The notes: generated from the letters alone by a model not told the origin. Shown: positions 1 to 14,332, counted from the first letter of the stretch. The stretch: DNA of 64,000 bases from Sipunculus nudus (GCA_026874595.1 CM049309.1:48842079-48906078); one strand, 5' to 3'. A program made the numbers and translations.

Positions 1-3000
1 AGCAACACCTGGCATTTGCAAAAAAAGATCCCGTTGTAAGCAATATTAATTTGTCTAGCATGTTTATTCGAAAACCTCGTCTCCCATATTTTAAGAGATT
101 GACAGCTTTGTTTGACAAACCACATGTTCGAAATGTTGAAAGATTTCTTCATTGGATAGTTTTATTACACATTGTTTTGTGCCGATTCAACATATTTGTC
201 TATTTATCGTCGTAAAATCATAAACAATGGGGTTTAATAAAATTTATGAACTAGTATGTCATTGTCTTCCCACACTGGCACAAAAATGTGTTGTTGACAA
301 AACAGTTTATCATTATGAAAAAGTAGCATTTTACTTGACTTGTCAGTACCATGCATGGTGTACATAGACTCACATATATTTCCCAAGTGAACCACCACAT
401 TCTTCTGTTGCTGATTGGCAAATGGTGTGAGGGCTTGATTGATATGTAAGATTGTGACCTTCAGTAGCAGGTCTATAGAGCTTGAACACTGCTTATCATG
501 ATAAGCTGGGCCCTGTTTACTGACCCTTAATTAGTGCAAGCCGTGGTAGCCAGATGACCGATTACCAATCGACCTGTTAATAGGACTTTGTTAAGTGTTA
601 GCTCCGAGCTCTTCAGAGGATGACACTTATAGACATGACAGTTGACATAAAAATAACTTTTTTATACATGAAAAATTGGTTCCGAGAAATCCAGGAGGGA
701 GGGAACTAAATCAGATAAAAATAAAGATGCATGTTTTACAAATGTTACTTCCATTCACATTTCAGTTAGCCAACCAGGACAAAATTACTCTTCCCTAACA
801 GCTTTTGGCCATTTTCTCAAAGCAGTAGTTTAGTCAATTACACCACCTGTGGAATGATAATTCTTACAATCCATAAAGAAAAATTTTCATCTGTTTTATA
901 TCTTGTTTTATTAAGCAATGGCATGCTTTTTTTAACAAAGTATCATTAGTCAATTAACCAAAACTTGAATGTCTATTGAGAACAGCATTTATTTCTCTTC
1001 ATCTGACCGATCATGAAACAATGGGATCTTGGCACAGTTGCCGTGATAGCATATGCACGTACTTGGGATCTAACCAACGCAAAAGCCTGGATGTTCCGCA
1101 TGGGCGCCGCATGGTATGCGCTCTCCTGAATACCCTCTATTTAGAATTAACTACACACATTGTTAATTTCCAGCGACGGTGGTATGTAGAAAGGTTCAAA
1201 TAACATCAAAACTTAACATCTGTTTCAAAGATTTGGGACAAACGGCTGAAACAAAAACTTTACGCAAGTGCCGCAATCATATGTGGTATACATGAATTAG
1301 CTCCAGGATCACAGAGCGATAAGCGGTATGTTGTCTTTGATCAGGGCTTCGTACGCTGGCATTTACACTGATCATAATGTTAATTTCTAGTGTCAAAGGA
1401 TACGCCATCCCACTTACCAACATTCAATTTCCATGATGGGAATACCGGCGGTCTGGCACGGTTAGTTGAGGGAACAGAAACATACAATAGGTGCGACCGG
1501 TGATGTTTAGGAGAAAATAGACGCTGACACTCGCAGTCCGCATGGAAAGTGTTCTATCGCTTGAATAATTCATAAACTTAACTCCATTAATGCATTGCAA
1601 TAAACTAGCCAAATGGAAGTGGGATAAGTACTTTGATTCGTGTGGAAAGTGCATATCTGTCTGTCACCAAACATACCTTATACAAGTGCGTATCGAACGT
1701 TTGACCTGACACATTGTTAACTCTGCGGAACTTATTTTTATTATTACGTGAGGTTTTTAGGATAATCCGATGTTATAACATGTTTAATGCCATGACATTC
1801 TTGCGGATACAGAGATACCAATTGGGGCATGTTAATCAAAGATCACGTGACTGCTAGAAAAGTTGATCAGTATCAGAATACTGTCGTACAGTTAAATTTT
1901 ACTTTTAATAAACAAAAATACACGAAAAGAGAAAAAAACCTTTTTTTTTGGTGGCAAGGAGATAACGTCTTTTAAATTTATTTATTTGTTTTTGATATTC
2001 TGACGAAATTTATTCTGATCGATAATAAATAGTTGAAGCTTTCTTATATTAGAGTTGACCATATGGGCCGTACTAGCAGTAGTCGTAGTAGTAGTAATAG
2101 TAGTAGTAGTAGTAGTAGTAGCAGTAGTAGAAAAAGTGGTAGTAGTATTAGGAGAGAGGAAGGGGGGGGGGGGGAACAGACAGACGGACAGAAGGGATCA
2201 TCTGCAGAACCGGAGCGCTAAGAAAATCCCAGATTCTGCCAAGAATCGGCCTAGAATTTCAATATTCTTGTCACATTTTTATCAAACAAGTCTTTTTACA
2301 ATGACAGTTGTCAGTGCATAAAAGAATATCGAGAATGGGTTAAAAAGTACAATTATTACAATCAAAATATCAATCATTAGTTTGTGATGCATGATACCTT
2401 ATTTGCAATTTCTTAGTTATCTTATGATAGTTTCGGAACTTAAGTCCCCGGGATAGGTCTCTGTGTATAAACAGTTTTAGATGAGGTCGGGCCGTACAAA
2501 ATCTCCATGCTCCTCGGCTGATATTTAACTCACGATCTTCAGGCTTTGTGTACTGTACTCTACCCGTTGTTACGCAGAATCAGAATTTTATAGATTATAA
2601 GTCGATCCTTTAACGAAAACTTAACTGGAATGAAATCATATACGTTACAACAACAACAACAAATGTTGAAACTGATGTTTTTCTCATGGTATTTTCTTTA
2701 TCACTTAGCGAGTGATTGGATAGAATTTATAGTTATACATTATTCATATACTACATTTTCATGTTCTGTCATTTCACCTGTGGTTTAAATAGAGACGAAG
2801 TCTCACCACAGTCGATATCAAACGAAATACTGGGACCGTAAATAGCAGTTTATTTCGTTAACATTTCCCATGAACTGGCGGCATAGACGGTTAACACAGG
2901 ATGATGAGTCTGGCGCTCTTTACAAGACTCTATTTGCTTGGCCTTGACCGTAATATGATATTTTCAATGAAAGCCCGAAAGAGCAATGAAAAGGGAATGC

Positions 3001-4744
3001 GCGACCTTGACTTTCTTAGAATTGTTATATGATAGCATCGTAAAACACATACATTTAACATGTATAATGTACATCTTTTTTCAGTTTTATCCAAAAATAC
3101 AGCTTGCTCTGGTTTTCCAACAAATTAACAGAATTAAAAAAGTAATAATTTAATACATTTTTTTAATTTGAGGATTATGAAAATGTTTTTATAATTTTCC
3201 TTTCTATGTAAAGACAATTATTAAACTGTAATATAATCTTACATGAAGACATTTCAGATTTTACCAAGAGGAAGGATCATTGGAAACTAGAAATTAGCCG
3301 GAGACCCCATCTTTACCTCCACCATAATCCACCATAAGACTAATCAGAATGTGCCATACAGAAATAAGTGTGTAACGATTCCATAATAGGATGACAGATA
3401 TTACGATGATAAAGAATACTGTAAATTCATAATACTAATCCTTACTCCCTCCAAAATTTAATGGCTTATTGTTTGGACGTCATCTTAACCCTAATATCAG
3501 TCTTTTCATGATATTTTAAACTTTTTAAATTTTATGTTGATAAAAACACACAAACCGTACAAGCAAGCAAGCAACCAACAAAACAACCAACCAACCAACC
3601 AACTAACATACCCCCAATAGGAGGTATAATAAATTATGTCATCTAAAGATCTGTTACATAACTACAAGTGATTAGAAATACCAACCTTTCTTATTTGTAA
3701 CGTATTAAATTTTCTTGAGGCTTTAAACGTTTCACATACGACCTTGGTTTCAGCCTACTCTGTTCAGTGTTATCGTCTTCAGAAGGCCGGGGAACCGGTA
3801 ACAGAAGTATCGAGAAAGCGGAGCTCCACTCTCGCCCGGAATATTAAAACTGCAGGTAATGGCTGCCCAAAGTGCCGTCAGACGACCCGGGTCGCTTTTT
3901 GATTTTGTACCCACTTCGTATAGAATTGCGATAAGGGAAGTGATCTGCATTATGTATAAGTAACGTACGGAGGTGCTTTCTCCGCTGTCCCATTTTTTCA
4001 ATGCGTCAAGCGTTTTAGGGTGATTTACGGTACAATGGAGCTGTCCGGGAACCAGCTGACTACCACAGTTAAGGTGCAATAGATTGACACATGAATACCT
4101 GCAGAACCTTTGTCTCGCTGTAGAACGACTCAAATACCACCTTAAAACATGTAAAGAATGCAAAGTTCGTCTCTTCTTCTATTTTTCATGTTTAAATTAA
4201 AAATAGAATGCTGTATAGTATGTTTGCAGGAAGAACACGTAGCTTTAAGGAAGAAACAAATTTCAGGTTTACCGTTGATGGGTCGACGGCGCCCGTGCTT
4301 TTGCAGGATAATAAAATACTGAACGGAACCTATTCAGGAAATCAGTTAGTTTGAAAATATGGATATACCAATATGGGATTAGGAACCATAAACATTTCTT
4401 TTCAAGTTCCTGGTATAATGTGATATGGTTATGTGACTTTTGGGAACCCCGATTGACATGGCATCAAAATTACAGATCATTTTCTGTTGTAATGTTAACC
4501 GACCTTTATCCACATTCAGTGGATTGTGAAGTCAATGCTTTACTGATACAAACACTCATATGTTTAATACACATATACAAATAATTATGAATCTTATACA
4601 ACAGTCTGCTAACTAATCCAAGGTTACTAGACGCGTAAGACTGTCAGATGCTATCTGTGTCAAGCTTGTAGGTATCAATAAAATATGACTGATCACCAAG
4701 GCCCAATAATGATTGACGGGCCTCGCACAACTGTTATTCAAACA
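1..4744. other. No gene recognised
   Basis: AT-rich non-coding DNA with the AGT repeat (2.07 kb) and a CCAA/AAGC low-complexity stretch (3559-3605). A 137-codon minus-strand open stretch at 3750-4163 has no recognisable domain and no splice context. Confidence 0.6.
2071..2132 (+). repeat. (AGT)n trinucleotide repeat
   Basis: Imperfect AGT/GTA triplets followed by a 14-base poly-G run at 2162-2175. Serine- and valine-run ORFs over this stretch are a by-product of the repeat. Confidence 0.9.
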
Positions 4745-4925
4745 TGACTTCGAGTTAAGTGATAGAAAAACTTCGACAAATCCTTATCAGGTTTTTCGAC
4801 ACATCCGACTTCGACACAAGCGGAGTTAAAATAGCAAGGTTTTAAGTGTTTTTTGCAGGGACTCCATATCGACTTCGACTCATGCGGGAATTCGACTTAT
4901 ACGAGTTCGACACAACGAGGTTTCA

Positions 4926-4928
<3 letters not shown>
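4745..4928. mobile_element. Pogo-like terminal fragment
   Basis: Read on the minus strand from 4928, the sequence starts CAGTGAAACCTCGTTGTGTC and continues with repeated TTCGAC/GTCGAA motifs, a typical pogo/Tigger-like terminus. No matching left terminus was found, so this is a truncated end. The TA microsatellite starts exactly at its edge. Confidence 0.55.
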
Positions 4929-5023
<95 letters not shown>

Positions 5024-5202
5024 TTATACAGTGGAACCCCACCTTGCGACCATCCCGCAATTGCGACCACCCCTACAATTACGATCACTTTTCTTGGTCC
5101 CGAATATACGATCCAGGTAATTTAGAGTTTCACAATTATGACCACCCCCTAATTACGACCACTTTGGTCAGTCCCCAAGGTGGTCGTAATTGTGGGGTTC
5201 CA

Positions 5203-5246
<44 letters not shown>
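4929..5246. repeat. (TA)n microsatellite split by a MITE
   Basis: TA dinucleotides with occasional TG/TT breaks at 4929-5028 and 5206-5246, interrupted by the 177 bp MITE. Confidence 0.9.
5029..5205. mobile_element. 177 bp MITE with CAGTGGAACCCC ends, TA target site
   Basis: CAGTGGAACCCC at 5029 is inverted as GGGGTTCCACTG ending at 5205, both flanked by TA. The interior repeats 'gaccacccc' and 'aattacgacca' on both strands. The termini and TA duplication are the style of pogo/Tigger-derived MITEs. It is inserted in a long TA microsatellite (4929-5028 on the left, 5206-5246 on the right). Confidence 0.8.
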
Positions 5247-5248
<2 letters not shown>

Positions 5249-8200
5249 ACACACAAATATATTTGTATTGTGGTTGAATTGTATATACTTCGTTACATAT
5301 TACAACGTCTGGTTACTTGGTTAAGTAATTACTTCGGACTTCTCTGCGAAAATGTTCAACACAATATGCCGCCATAACTTGCAAATTTCACTCCACTAGC
5401 CACCAGCTTTGTATTGTACGTAAAATGTAAATAATTCCTTATAGTATATACTGTCTGCTTGTAATTAAATGTTTGTCACGTGCCCGATAACATATTGTCA
5501 AAGACAACAAAGGTATACTTTTTAGCCAGAATTTGTACTAGTCTTGCAGATGCAGTGGTTGGAAACACCTGCGACTAGTCTCCTCCCCCTTCAATAAGGA
5601 CCCCTGTTTAGATCTTGACCCCAACCCCCACGTACCACAACCCCTTCTGTGAAAAAAATTCCCTTCCGAAATATAAGTTTTCTTCATTTCCACCACATGT
5701 AACGGAATGTAAATTTTGGTGAGTGAATTGACGAAGACCATATCCTAAAATAACTGAGGAAAATATGAAGAAACTGTAAACTGGATGAGAGAATATGATT
5801 ATTTTAAAATCGCTTTGTAAAAATTAATATGTGTTTTATTCCTCCTTAAAACCGGGGGGAACAAAAGCTCTATTGTCCAAGAATTCCGAAGGCGAGGTGG
5901 ATATTTCTCCTTGTCTGCCCTTACAACAAGACCAATGGTAATGTATTCGATGAAGAATTACGTCATAACTTGGCTGCTGTTATTTAAATATGGTTATTCT
6001 TGACTTTCAAGAATACTTGTGAATAACATTCCACATGGATTTAGTCCTGAAACTGTTAGAGAACAGCGTAGAGAAAACAGGTACTGTGATGCAATGTCTC
6101 AGTTACAAAGACACTTTTTCTATTCTTCCAGCCCTATCCATCAACTTTTTTAAATGTCTACTTTCCAGTGTTCCTGCTATCCTATTTATTTCTCTTAACT
6201 CTACACATGCTGTTTTTATAAGGGCAGCAATGGACCTAATTGGCCAATTAGGGTTCTCACTAAGATCGTATTGCATTGATCACCTTGTTCACCTTCGTAC
6301 TTTATAAAAGAAGACAGTTTCGCATATTCGAAAGTATGCAACTGTATACTTATTAAGAATGTCTGCAGCACTTTTGTTTGGGTTGTTGGCTGCATGAGCT
6401 ATCGACTCTGTTCACTGATTCCTACGGCTACCCGATAGTCGACAATTTCTTCCCGACAATTTGTTGATGACAAATCATTAGCTTTGCAGTTTCGAATTTT
6501 TGTGCTTTTGTGTCAATGACAAAGTGAAGGAATATGCAGACCTATATAGCAGATAGATATCAGCAAAATATATATTTACCTACAGACTCTTTTCCACATA
6601 ACTTTATACGATGTTTTTTAAAAAAGAAATCGAATCGTTTTAGACGTGTTTCTATATTTTCAAACTTGTTTAGTTAGCATTTTCAACCAGAGACCGTGTA
6701 TTCATAGCATGATATTAAAGTACGTCCTTGGTTACTTCTACATCTGAAATGGTTTGCGTGCACACAAAAAAAAGGTTATTCTAGTTTCTATGTTTCCGTG
6801 AGCCCGTCTCCTGGAGATTAACTAACAGTATCGACAAGATGTCTTTAACGTGATGAAACAAAGACAAGCAGGGGTCCCGTTGTGTTACATGATAAATTTG
6901 CACCCATTGACACAGTATATTAAACCCACAGATTGTCTTTTCACCAGTTCAGATTATGATGCATCACGTGATGTACACCTTTTATTTCGTTTCCTCTTAC
7001 CTATAAACTCATGGCATTCAGTTATTTATTGTCTGGAATTATTGTGCCTCAAGTACCATTTCTCTTTGTCATTTTAGTTTCTCACCTAAACCTTTGTTAA
7101 AACTAGTTATTTCATGCAACAAGAAAAAGGTACGGGGTCAGCGATGTGCTTTTTGAGTTAAGAAGCGGATTCAGAGAGTGTGTATGTGTGTGGGCGGGGG
7201 ACCCCCCCCCCCCCTCTGTTTTACAGCAGCCGCAATCATTTTTAGGGGTTTCAGGCCAATATTTGCTGCCTGGACCCCCCTTTTCCCGGACCTTGGAACC
7301 TTAATTTAGGTTTTATCATCAATCCTACTGGTTTAAACTACTCCTATTCCTAACTCCCGGTTCCGCCCTTGCAGTTATATACTAATTGATACAAGTGCCA
7401 AGCAGTGCCCTTCTGTTTGCTCCTAAAGCAGCCTGCCAGAAGTTCAATGGTCTGGTGTACCAAAAATGTTTATATCTATAACCGGATCATTACTTCTATA
7501 CTTTCTATAAGATTACAAAGAAACCTAAGTCAATCAAACATGGATTCTACACAAATAATTAGAGAAATATGTAATTTAAAATAATTGAAACCCATGTCAT
7601 GGTTTCTTAGTGTTGGATATCAACAGACGTGTCACCGGAATTTTCTCGTTATAGCCTTATTCTGCAGAAATAAACAAAAATCTTGTTTTCAATCGTAAAT
7701 GCCACACACCCGTAAATATATATATTTATATACAAATGTATTAAGTATATATATACGCTTTTGTATCAAGTAAGCCAAAACAGCGGCATAACCGCCCCCC
7801 CCCCATTCCCTTAATCCTGGCTACAAACCTGATTGTATCTTTGGTTAATTATTATAACTAAAGCCTTTGACACCCAAATTCAATTACACTTTTTGATAAT
7901 GTTATAATCATTACATGAACTAATGAACTGGTATTATACAGGAGTTTAAAAGTTAGATTAAATCTGATATGTTATTAGTGGAGTGCCGCTTGATCGAAAA
8001 ATATATTGTATTGTAATTCAAAGGTCATGGTTTACAAAAATAGATTCAGAACGATTCAGGATATCAAATCTGGTTTGGAATTAAGCATGATGGAGCATAT
8101 CAGCACTAAGTTTGAAAAAAAAATCTGTTCTGTTGGTGGCTGAATTTCCCGCAGAACCATAAGGTGCAGAACGCGTCTCCTAATGCAATTTGTCTTTTAA

Positions 8201-8924
8201 TACGTGTTTTCGTTCTTGTTATGCCGCCGTCAGAATGCGAGAAGTATTTATTATTCTTTACCTTCGGCTTGTCTGTCAGCAGATTTACTTGAAAGGTACT
8301 GAACAAGATTTGTTGAATTTTTATGGACTGCTCAGACAACATCCATGAACAACATCCATTATATTTTGGAGGTAGTCTGCATTAAAAATAATTCAAAGGA
8401 TGCCATACCATTGTCGCATACGGTTATTTTATTATAATAAGGCTATTGATTAGTTTCACTTGGTGCTTTATTCTGGAGGTAGCCTGGGATAGGATTATTG
8501 AACCGTGAGAGCAGTGTATACATTACAGCATCATGCGACTCCAGGCGGGGGGGGGGGGGGTTGATGTCTCCCATCGCATCTTATGTTCTTGCTATGCTGA
8601 CGATTTTTCCCACGATTTCGTCCATAATTCTATCACATTGCAACTCCATGACTAGCGGAGCAATCTGCTCAAGAATCAAGGCGAAGCCGAAAAATTGGTC
8701 AAGCTCTGATTGGATAGCTAAATGAACTATTTGCTTAAGCGTTTGATTAATGCCAGCAATTCACCTATCCCTTCTGTCGGATTTATATGATTTCCAGCTT
8801 ACTGTACGAACTATAGGTATTTCCTGTAAAGAAAAGTGACAGATGTAATAGCTTGTTTATGTGAAGGCTGTTATCCAGCCAATACTTGTGTCAGTAATGA
8901 CAAACAGAAAAACCATGTAACCTA
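5247..8924. other. No gene recognised
   Basis: Apart from MITE copy 1 (7161-7374) and short poly-C/poly-G runs (near 7797 and 8548), I see only a 59-codon open stretch on the minus strand (8584-8760) that looks protein-like but unassignable. Confidence 0.55.
7161..7374 (+). mobile_element. 'GCGGATCC' MITE, copy 1 (diverged)
   Basis: Starts 'agaagcggattcagag' and ends 'cccggttccgcccttgcag'. In reverse complement the 59.86-60.08 kb copy shows the same order of landmarks: 'agaagcggatccag', a poly-G/poly-C block, 'cagc.gc..c', 'ggggtttcagg', 'ccggac', 'gatccgcccctg'. The termini are imperfect inverses. Confidence 0.6.
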
Positions 8925-9266
8925 TAAGGCCAAAATAAAAAAAATGTATGGTTCTCAGGCACTTTTTTCAGAAATCAATGCGGGCGGGCGCTTTTTTTAT
9001 TTTAAATTTTTTGGTTTGTTTCGATAAAAATGTCAAATGATAAGGGAAAAGCATGAGAATAACAGTTTTATTTTGCTAAATAAGTAAAAGCCCTACACAA
9101 CAAAGGAAATTGTATGGTTTTATCTTCTTGAAAGAAATGTCGGAGCGGCAGCAGCTCAAAATTGGAAAGTTTTTGTTGAAAAATCAAAATAAAAATTTTT
9201 GATGCGGGGGTTTAAAATTGATGCGGGCGGTGCCTGAGAACCATACCTTTAATTTTTTTTGGCCTA
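8925..9266 (-). mobile_element. 'TATGGTTCTCAGGCAC' MITE, copy A
   Basis: TATGGTTCTCAGGCAC at 8947 and its inverse GTGCCTGAGAACCATA ending near 9245 bound about 300 bases. The outer ends extend to 'taaggccaaaa' and 'ttttggccta'. The interior aligns in reverse orientation with copies at 14.3 kb and 47.1 kb (shared 'tttctttcaagaagataaaa', 'atcatgctttt', 'gcccgc'). No coding capacity. Confidence 0.8.
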
Positions 9267-9867
9267 AGATATATATGTGCTGAAGGTCACTAGTTGCAAA
9301 ACGTCTGTGAAAAATTCTGCTTCATCTCACTTGCCGAAAGACGCCATTGTTGAATGTATTTGGGTTATTTTTGCAGGCTCCCCACTAGTCACCAAGGGTG
9401 ACTTAAATTATTAATATATTTGAGAGAACATTTAAGTCACCACCCCAAGTATGCACTTGGGTGGGATTCTTAGCTCAGTTTAATACTTGTGTATAAAAAG
9501 GAGAAAACCATTCAGTATATCGGGTATCTAATTTTGATCAGACAAACTTCTGTTATGATAAGCTAATTACATAAATTCCCAGTTTAAATATGTATATAAC
9601 CCTTCTAAAATTGGACCAGTACACAAAGCATTGTCGTCGCTACGTATTCATTCTTACCTCTTCTGTCCCGGCGGTTATGACCAGTCCGACCCGTGTCCTC
9701 TTGGACCAAAATATACAATATCTAAAGTAAAATGCACTTACAGTTGTATTGGAAATAAGAAACTTATCCTATGGTGAAGAAGTTTTAATGTAACCTCATC
9801 CGTAAACTGAAATAAAACTGCCTTTTCCGGAAAATACGATCGTATCGTGTTCAAATACTACTTATCT

Positions 9868-9948
9868 CCATATATGGGGAGGCGTCGAAACAGTCGTCCG
9901 TTAGGGTGCAAGACGTTTCGTCGCTGCAGGCGGCTAGCTCCCCATATG
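9868..9948. repeat. Short inverted repeat
   Basis: 'ccatatatggggagg.gtcgaaac' and 'gtttcgtcg...ctccccatatg' can pair over about 80 bases, with a GC-richer loop. Confidence 0.4.
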
Positions 9949-11009
9949 TTATAAACACGTGGTTATAATCAAAAGGAACAGCCAGTTTGCGGTAAGATTG
10001 GCGTTTTTATAGAAGATGTTGCCTTTAGTTAATAGACTTCAGTTTTCGGAATAGGCCCCTTTAAAGAGCCTTGATTTGTTTATCATGAAATTTAATATAC
10101 TGACTAGTTTGTATCTCAAATACAGATAAATGATCTCTGCCAGGTTGCTCTTTTATATCACTTTCCATACAACAGCGAACGCCATCTACATACCACTTTT
10201 CACAAGGCGCCAAGAAAAAAAATATTTCATGCAAGAAAATCATATTAATATGTCATAAAAATTGTAACAGTTTGTGTTAGATCGACAATTACGTGTCAAT
10301 ATTATCAATTCAGTTCACTGGAAGGTCTAGAGGCATGTAAAGGGGTTAAACCCTTGACTGGATAAAATATATTTTCATGTGTATTTTCCAAGAACTTTTA
10401 GGCTAAATTCTCGTCTAGAGTTTTTTAGCCTTTTCTTTTTCTCCTCTTCCTTATAAAATGCAATTCTTGATTATTAGAAAAAAATATATGAATATGTCTG
10501 TATAGCACGGAGCAAATAGTTATTACCTGAGTTCATTATTCAATTCAAACCACTGAATCACTTGAATCTTTTGTATTATGTAGAAATGTACCAGTATCGG
10601 GACCCCCTCACCTTCTGGTCTCCTGATTTCATTTACATTGATTTTATACAGACGAGTTCATACACCTGCCCCCGTATTCACTTCAATAAAAATAGTCCGC
10701 CATGGCTTAGGCGGGCGTTGTCATCAATCAGGCCAGCAATGCACTTTTTATCCCGTAAAATGTTTATTTCAGAATAAAACCCCGGTCCCTGGTAGATTTT
10801 TCTATAAAAGATGTATCAGCCCTTTAGACGTCTCAGTACTGCCTGGCTTTGATTTGTACATAATAGTAAAAAAAAAATTCACTTTATGAAAATAATGTTT
10901 TACATCCCACGCATTCATAAAATTGACTATAGAATGCTAGCCTTTTACATTATATTTTTAGTAGATAATAATTAATATAATGTGTTACATTATTAGTATT
11001 CTTAATATT

Positions 11010-11075
11010 CTTATTATTATTAAAATTATTATTATTATTTTTATTATTATTATCATTATTATTATTATAATTATT
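11010..11075 (+). repeat. (ATT)n trinucleotide repeat
   Basis: Imperfect ATT/TTA triplets in an AT-rich stretch. Confidence 0.85.
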
Positions 11076-11599
11076 TTGTTGTTTTTTTGTTCTTCTTCTT
11101 ATCAATATTATTATTAATAATAAGGTGGAATAATAATTGAGGTGGATTCCTATGATATAAAAGACACAAGAACTTGAATTTTCGATAAATAAGAGCTTTT
11201 ATCGATATAACATTTTGTCTACACAAACGTTTACATAATAGTTCATCATGAGCTTGCCGGTTTGAAAATAAAATAATAAAAATAATTGCAGAACTCAGGT
11301 CAATTCATCACCTTCGAGCTGCAATGGGGCCATTTAGGGGATTTACTAACACATAATGAATTATTTCAGTTGTTTTGCGTCTATCATTTTTTTAAAGCTG
11401 GCAAGAGCTAATTTTTAAATTCCCAGACAAACATCGCGTGACTGGCGCTACTTGTGATCAGCGAACCCTTGGCAAGAACGACATTTTACCGTCAATCACT
11501 GCTTCATCCCGTTTGACCCAGATATTTACGGTGGAAGCATTTCATACATTCCGAGCACACCGGCCGCCTGGCCTGGTGTAACGATTTGGTTACCCCTGA

Positions 11600-12075
11600 T
11601 ATAGATAGCCCCTCACATTTTTATGTGAAATCGATTTCAGATTACCGGGGGTAAAATGAAATCGAACACAGATTACAACTGGGCGTAAGTTGAAATCGAT
11701 TTCATCCTAACGCTTTCAGACTATCCTCTCAAAGCAGTTGATATTTAACGTTTATTTCCCTTTTATTATTTTTATTAATTATTGTTATTCTTTCACAAAT
11801 AAGATATCCACAAATTAAGTTTAGGTATAATATATAAATTGATGTGTCACGCGCCTCGGTTCGTGTTTAAATGTATAAATAACGATATAATCCACTATGT
11901 ATTATTGTTTTATTTAATTATAATAAATGAGGAAAAGGTATAATAATTTATAACGAATGGGTAATCGGAACAGAGTGGGGATAACGTGAAATCAGGTTCT
12001 AGCTTCCACAGATTGGTTTTTGAAATCGATTTAAGATTATTCGGAAGGGGAGTTACTTTAAGTGGGGGTAGTCTG
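11600..12075 (+). repeat. Putative dispersed repeat with 'GAAATCGATTTC' motifs, copy 1
   Basis: Contains 'gattaccgggggt', 'tgaaatcgatttcatccta' and several further 'aaatcgattt' strings near both edges. The same landmarks recur at 39640-40040. Boundaries are uncertain. Confidence 0.35.
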
Positions 12076-14332
12076 AACTCTTGACACTGGGTATCGACCA
12101 AGCAGACCTTTACAGGAACACGGCTTGTTTCCAGAAGGAAAAAGACCAGAGGACTGACCGGCAATGGCGTTTGATTGATCGCTGTAACACAAACGTTGTT
12201 ATTCCTTACTCCGGGCTCGGCTTTCCGATCTTCCTTACTCAACACCAACGTTTTCATCGATATTAATGAGCCCAGCCCCGCGTTATGCCTGCACAGGTTT
12301 TTACGCTGTTTATGTACTGTTAATGTGCTACATGAACGGAACAAGTGTGTGATCGTTAAACTCTGTCATGTAACATGCGTATTAAGGGGTACTCCCTTCC
12401 CTGCCAAGACATTATGTGAAGGGCCATCATTCTATAATATAGAGATCATAATGGGTGAAGCATTTGTTCGGCTAGGCCACGGTGCCAACAGAGAAAATAA
12501 TTTAAAGGATGCATTGGCTTCACTTTATAAGAACTATGATTCTGGAGGAACGAGTCTTAATTTCTGCTTTATTGATATTTTTTTTGTAAAATCCCATCCG
12601 CTGAGTACAAAAATTACTGGACCAACCTGTCACAAAAAAAAAAAACACAAATAGTCCGTCCCTCCGAAAATATGCTTTTTTTGTAAAAGTGAGCATACGT
12701 TTGTAGTGCCGATGTGGTTTTATGAGCGTAATGTTTTTTATTTTGCATTTCTTGGTGCCGTTACACTCTTTAAGTCCTGAATATATGCTGCATTTTTCCA
12801 CTCATAGAACCATTGCTTTCTTAAGCACGGTTATATATGGGCTATATATACCAGGGCACAATATGCATGAAATCAGGCTAATAAATGAGAGCGGGGTATT
12901 GCGGATTCGCGGGTTTGAAGCTGGTTACAAAATTTGATATCCCACTCTCATTGGTCGGATTACATTCTTGACCCTGTCAAAGCCGGAAAATGAACCAGAA
13001 AAGGAACAAATTTAACCGAAATCTATACTAATAGCAATTCAAGCGCCTGTGGTTAGATTCCAATAATGGCGACAGCTAATATGCATACAAATAGGTTTTA
13101 TGTAAATGCACAACGGTGTCAGGGCGACACCCTCTGTAATACAAATTAGTAGGATCCAAAGGACGCAAATGCACACTGTACTCTGAATCGGGTGTTTGAC
13201 AGCCGGATTTTTATTAAATATATAACACTAAATAACACCCAAAGGATTATATATGTATTTTACCTCCAAGTTGGTACAACGATAATTAAATCTTCAACAT
13301 GCATGAAACTGTAATCGTCTTTATATCATTATTTAAAACAGGATTGAGCTTTCTTGTCATTGCTACTGACATTGAGACTTTAAAACTTTGCACCGTAGCA
13401 TATAAGCAACTTAATTGAAAGCAACTGCTTTATCTTAGCAGTAGGAAGTGTTTTTCCCTTAATTTGCCATGTATTTTTGTCCTAGAACTCACGCCATACG
13501 GCGCACAGCCGTGTTTGTGGAGACTCAGTCTCAACAAGACTTTGTGGAATACTCTTGTATTATTTAATGGACACTTAAAGTTGTTTATCTTACCATAACA
13601 CAACTCTGTCTAAATAATGACACTCCTGATTATAATGTGATTACTTTGTGTTCTTACCCTTTAAACCGAAGACCGTGTGGATCTTATAATTTCACTGGCA
13701 AACTAGAACTCTGCATTCTAATAAATGCAGGCCTCCGCCATTCACTTATTCGGCCTATATTCCAAGGACCATTCATGCATTAGTGATGGAACATTTGTGA
13801 ATATTCCGAAGTGGCGTTCCTTATTCCAGATCATGTGCCAGATCCACACCGAAACCTAGTTGATTCTCCACTGAACCCTTCCCGAAATGTCTTAAAAATT
13901 TCACATGATTCCGTGATTGCGTGAGTTACGTTGTGAACAAACACACACACACGCACACACAAACATACACACGAAAATAAAATGAACTCCAAGAAAAGTG
14001 TAGACCTTTAATGAACTGAAGACATTGGGATGGCACTACAAGCTATTGATTTCGCATTAATTATAGTTCATGCAGATGTGCACGCCATTTCTGTCATTGC
14101 TTTTTTAAATTTTTTCTGCTGGTCGAACTGTTATTTTTCAGAAGTAAGACATAAAGTGACGTTATTTTGTCTGGAAAAATGATGAACATAACATTCATTG
14201 TTAAAAAACGAATTTTCATGTAGCAGTTATTAATAACGAGGCGGGTTTTACTCGGAAAGTTTGTCTCTGCGTCAACCATGATGGCTTGGCAGCTTAGTGT
14301 GAGTCGATGCCATAGGGGAGAAAGGAGGTAAC

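Noticed and set aside
2033-2321. Ser-run and Val-run ORFs
   Set aside because: Direct translation of an AGT trinucleotide repeat in two frames.
3750-4163. 137-codon minus-strand ORF
   Set aside because: No domain, signal or splice context; its length alone is weak evidence in a window this size.
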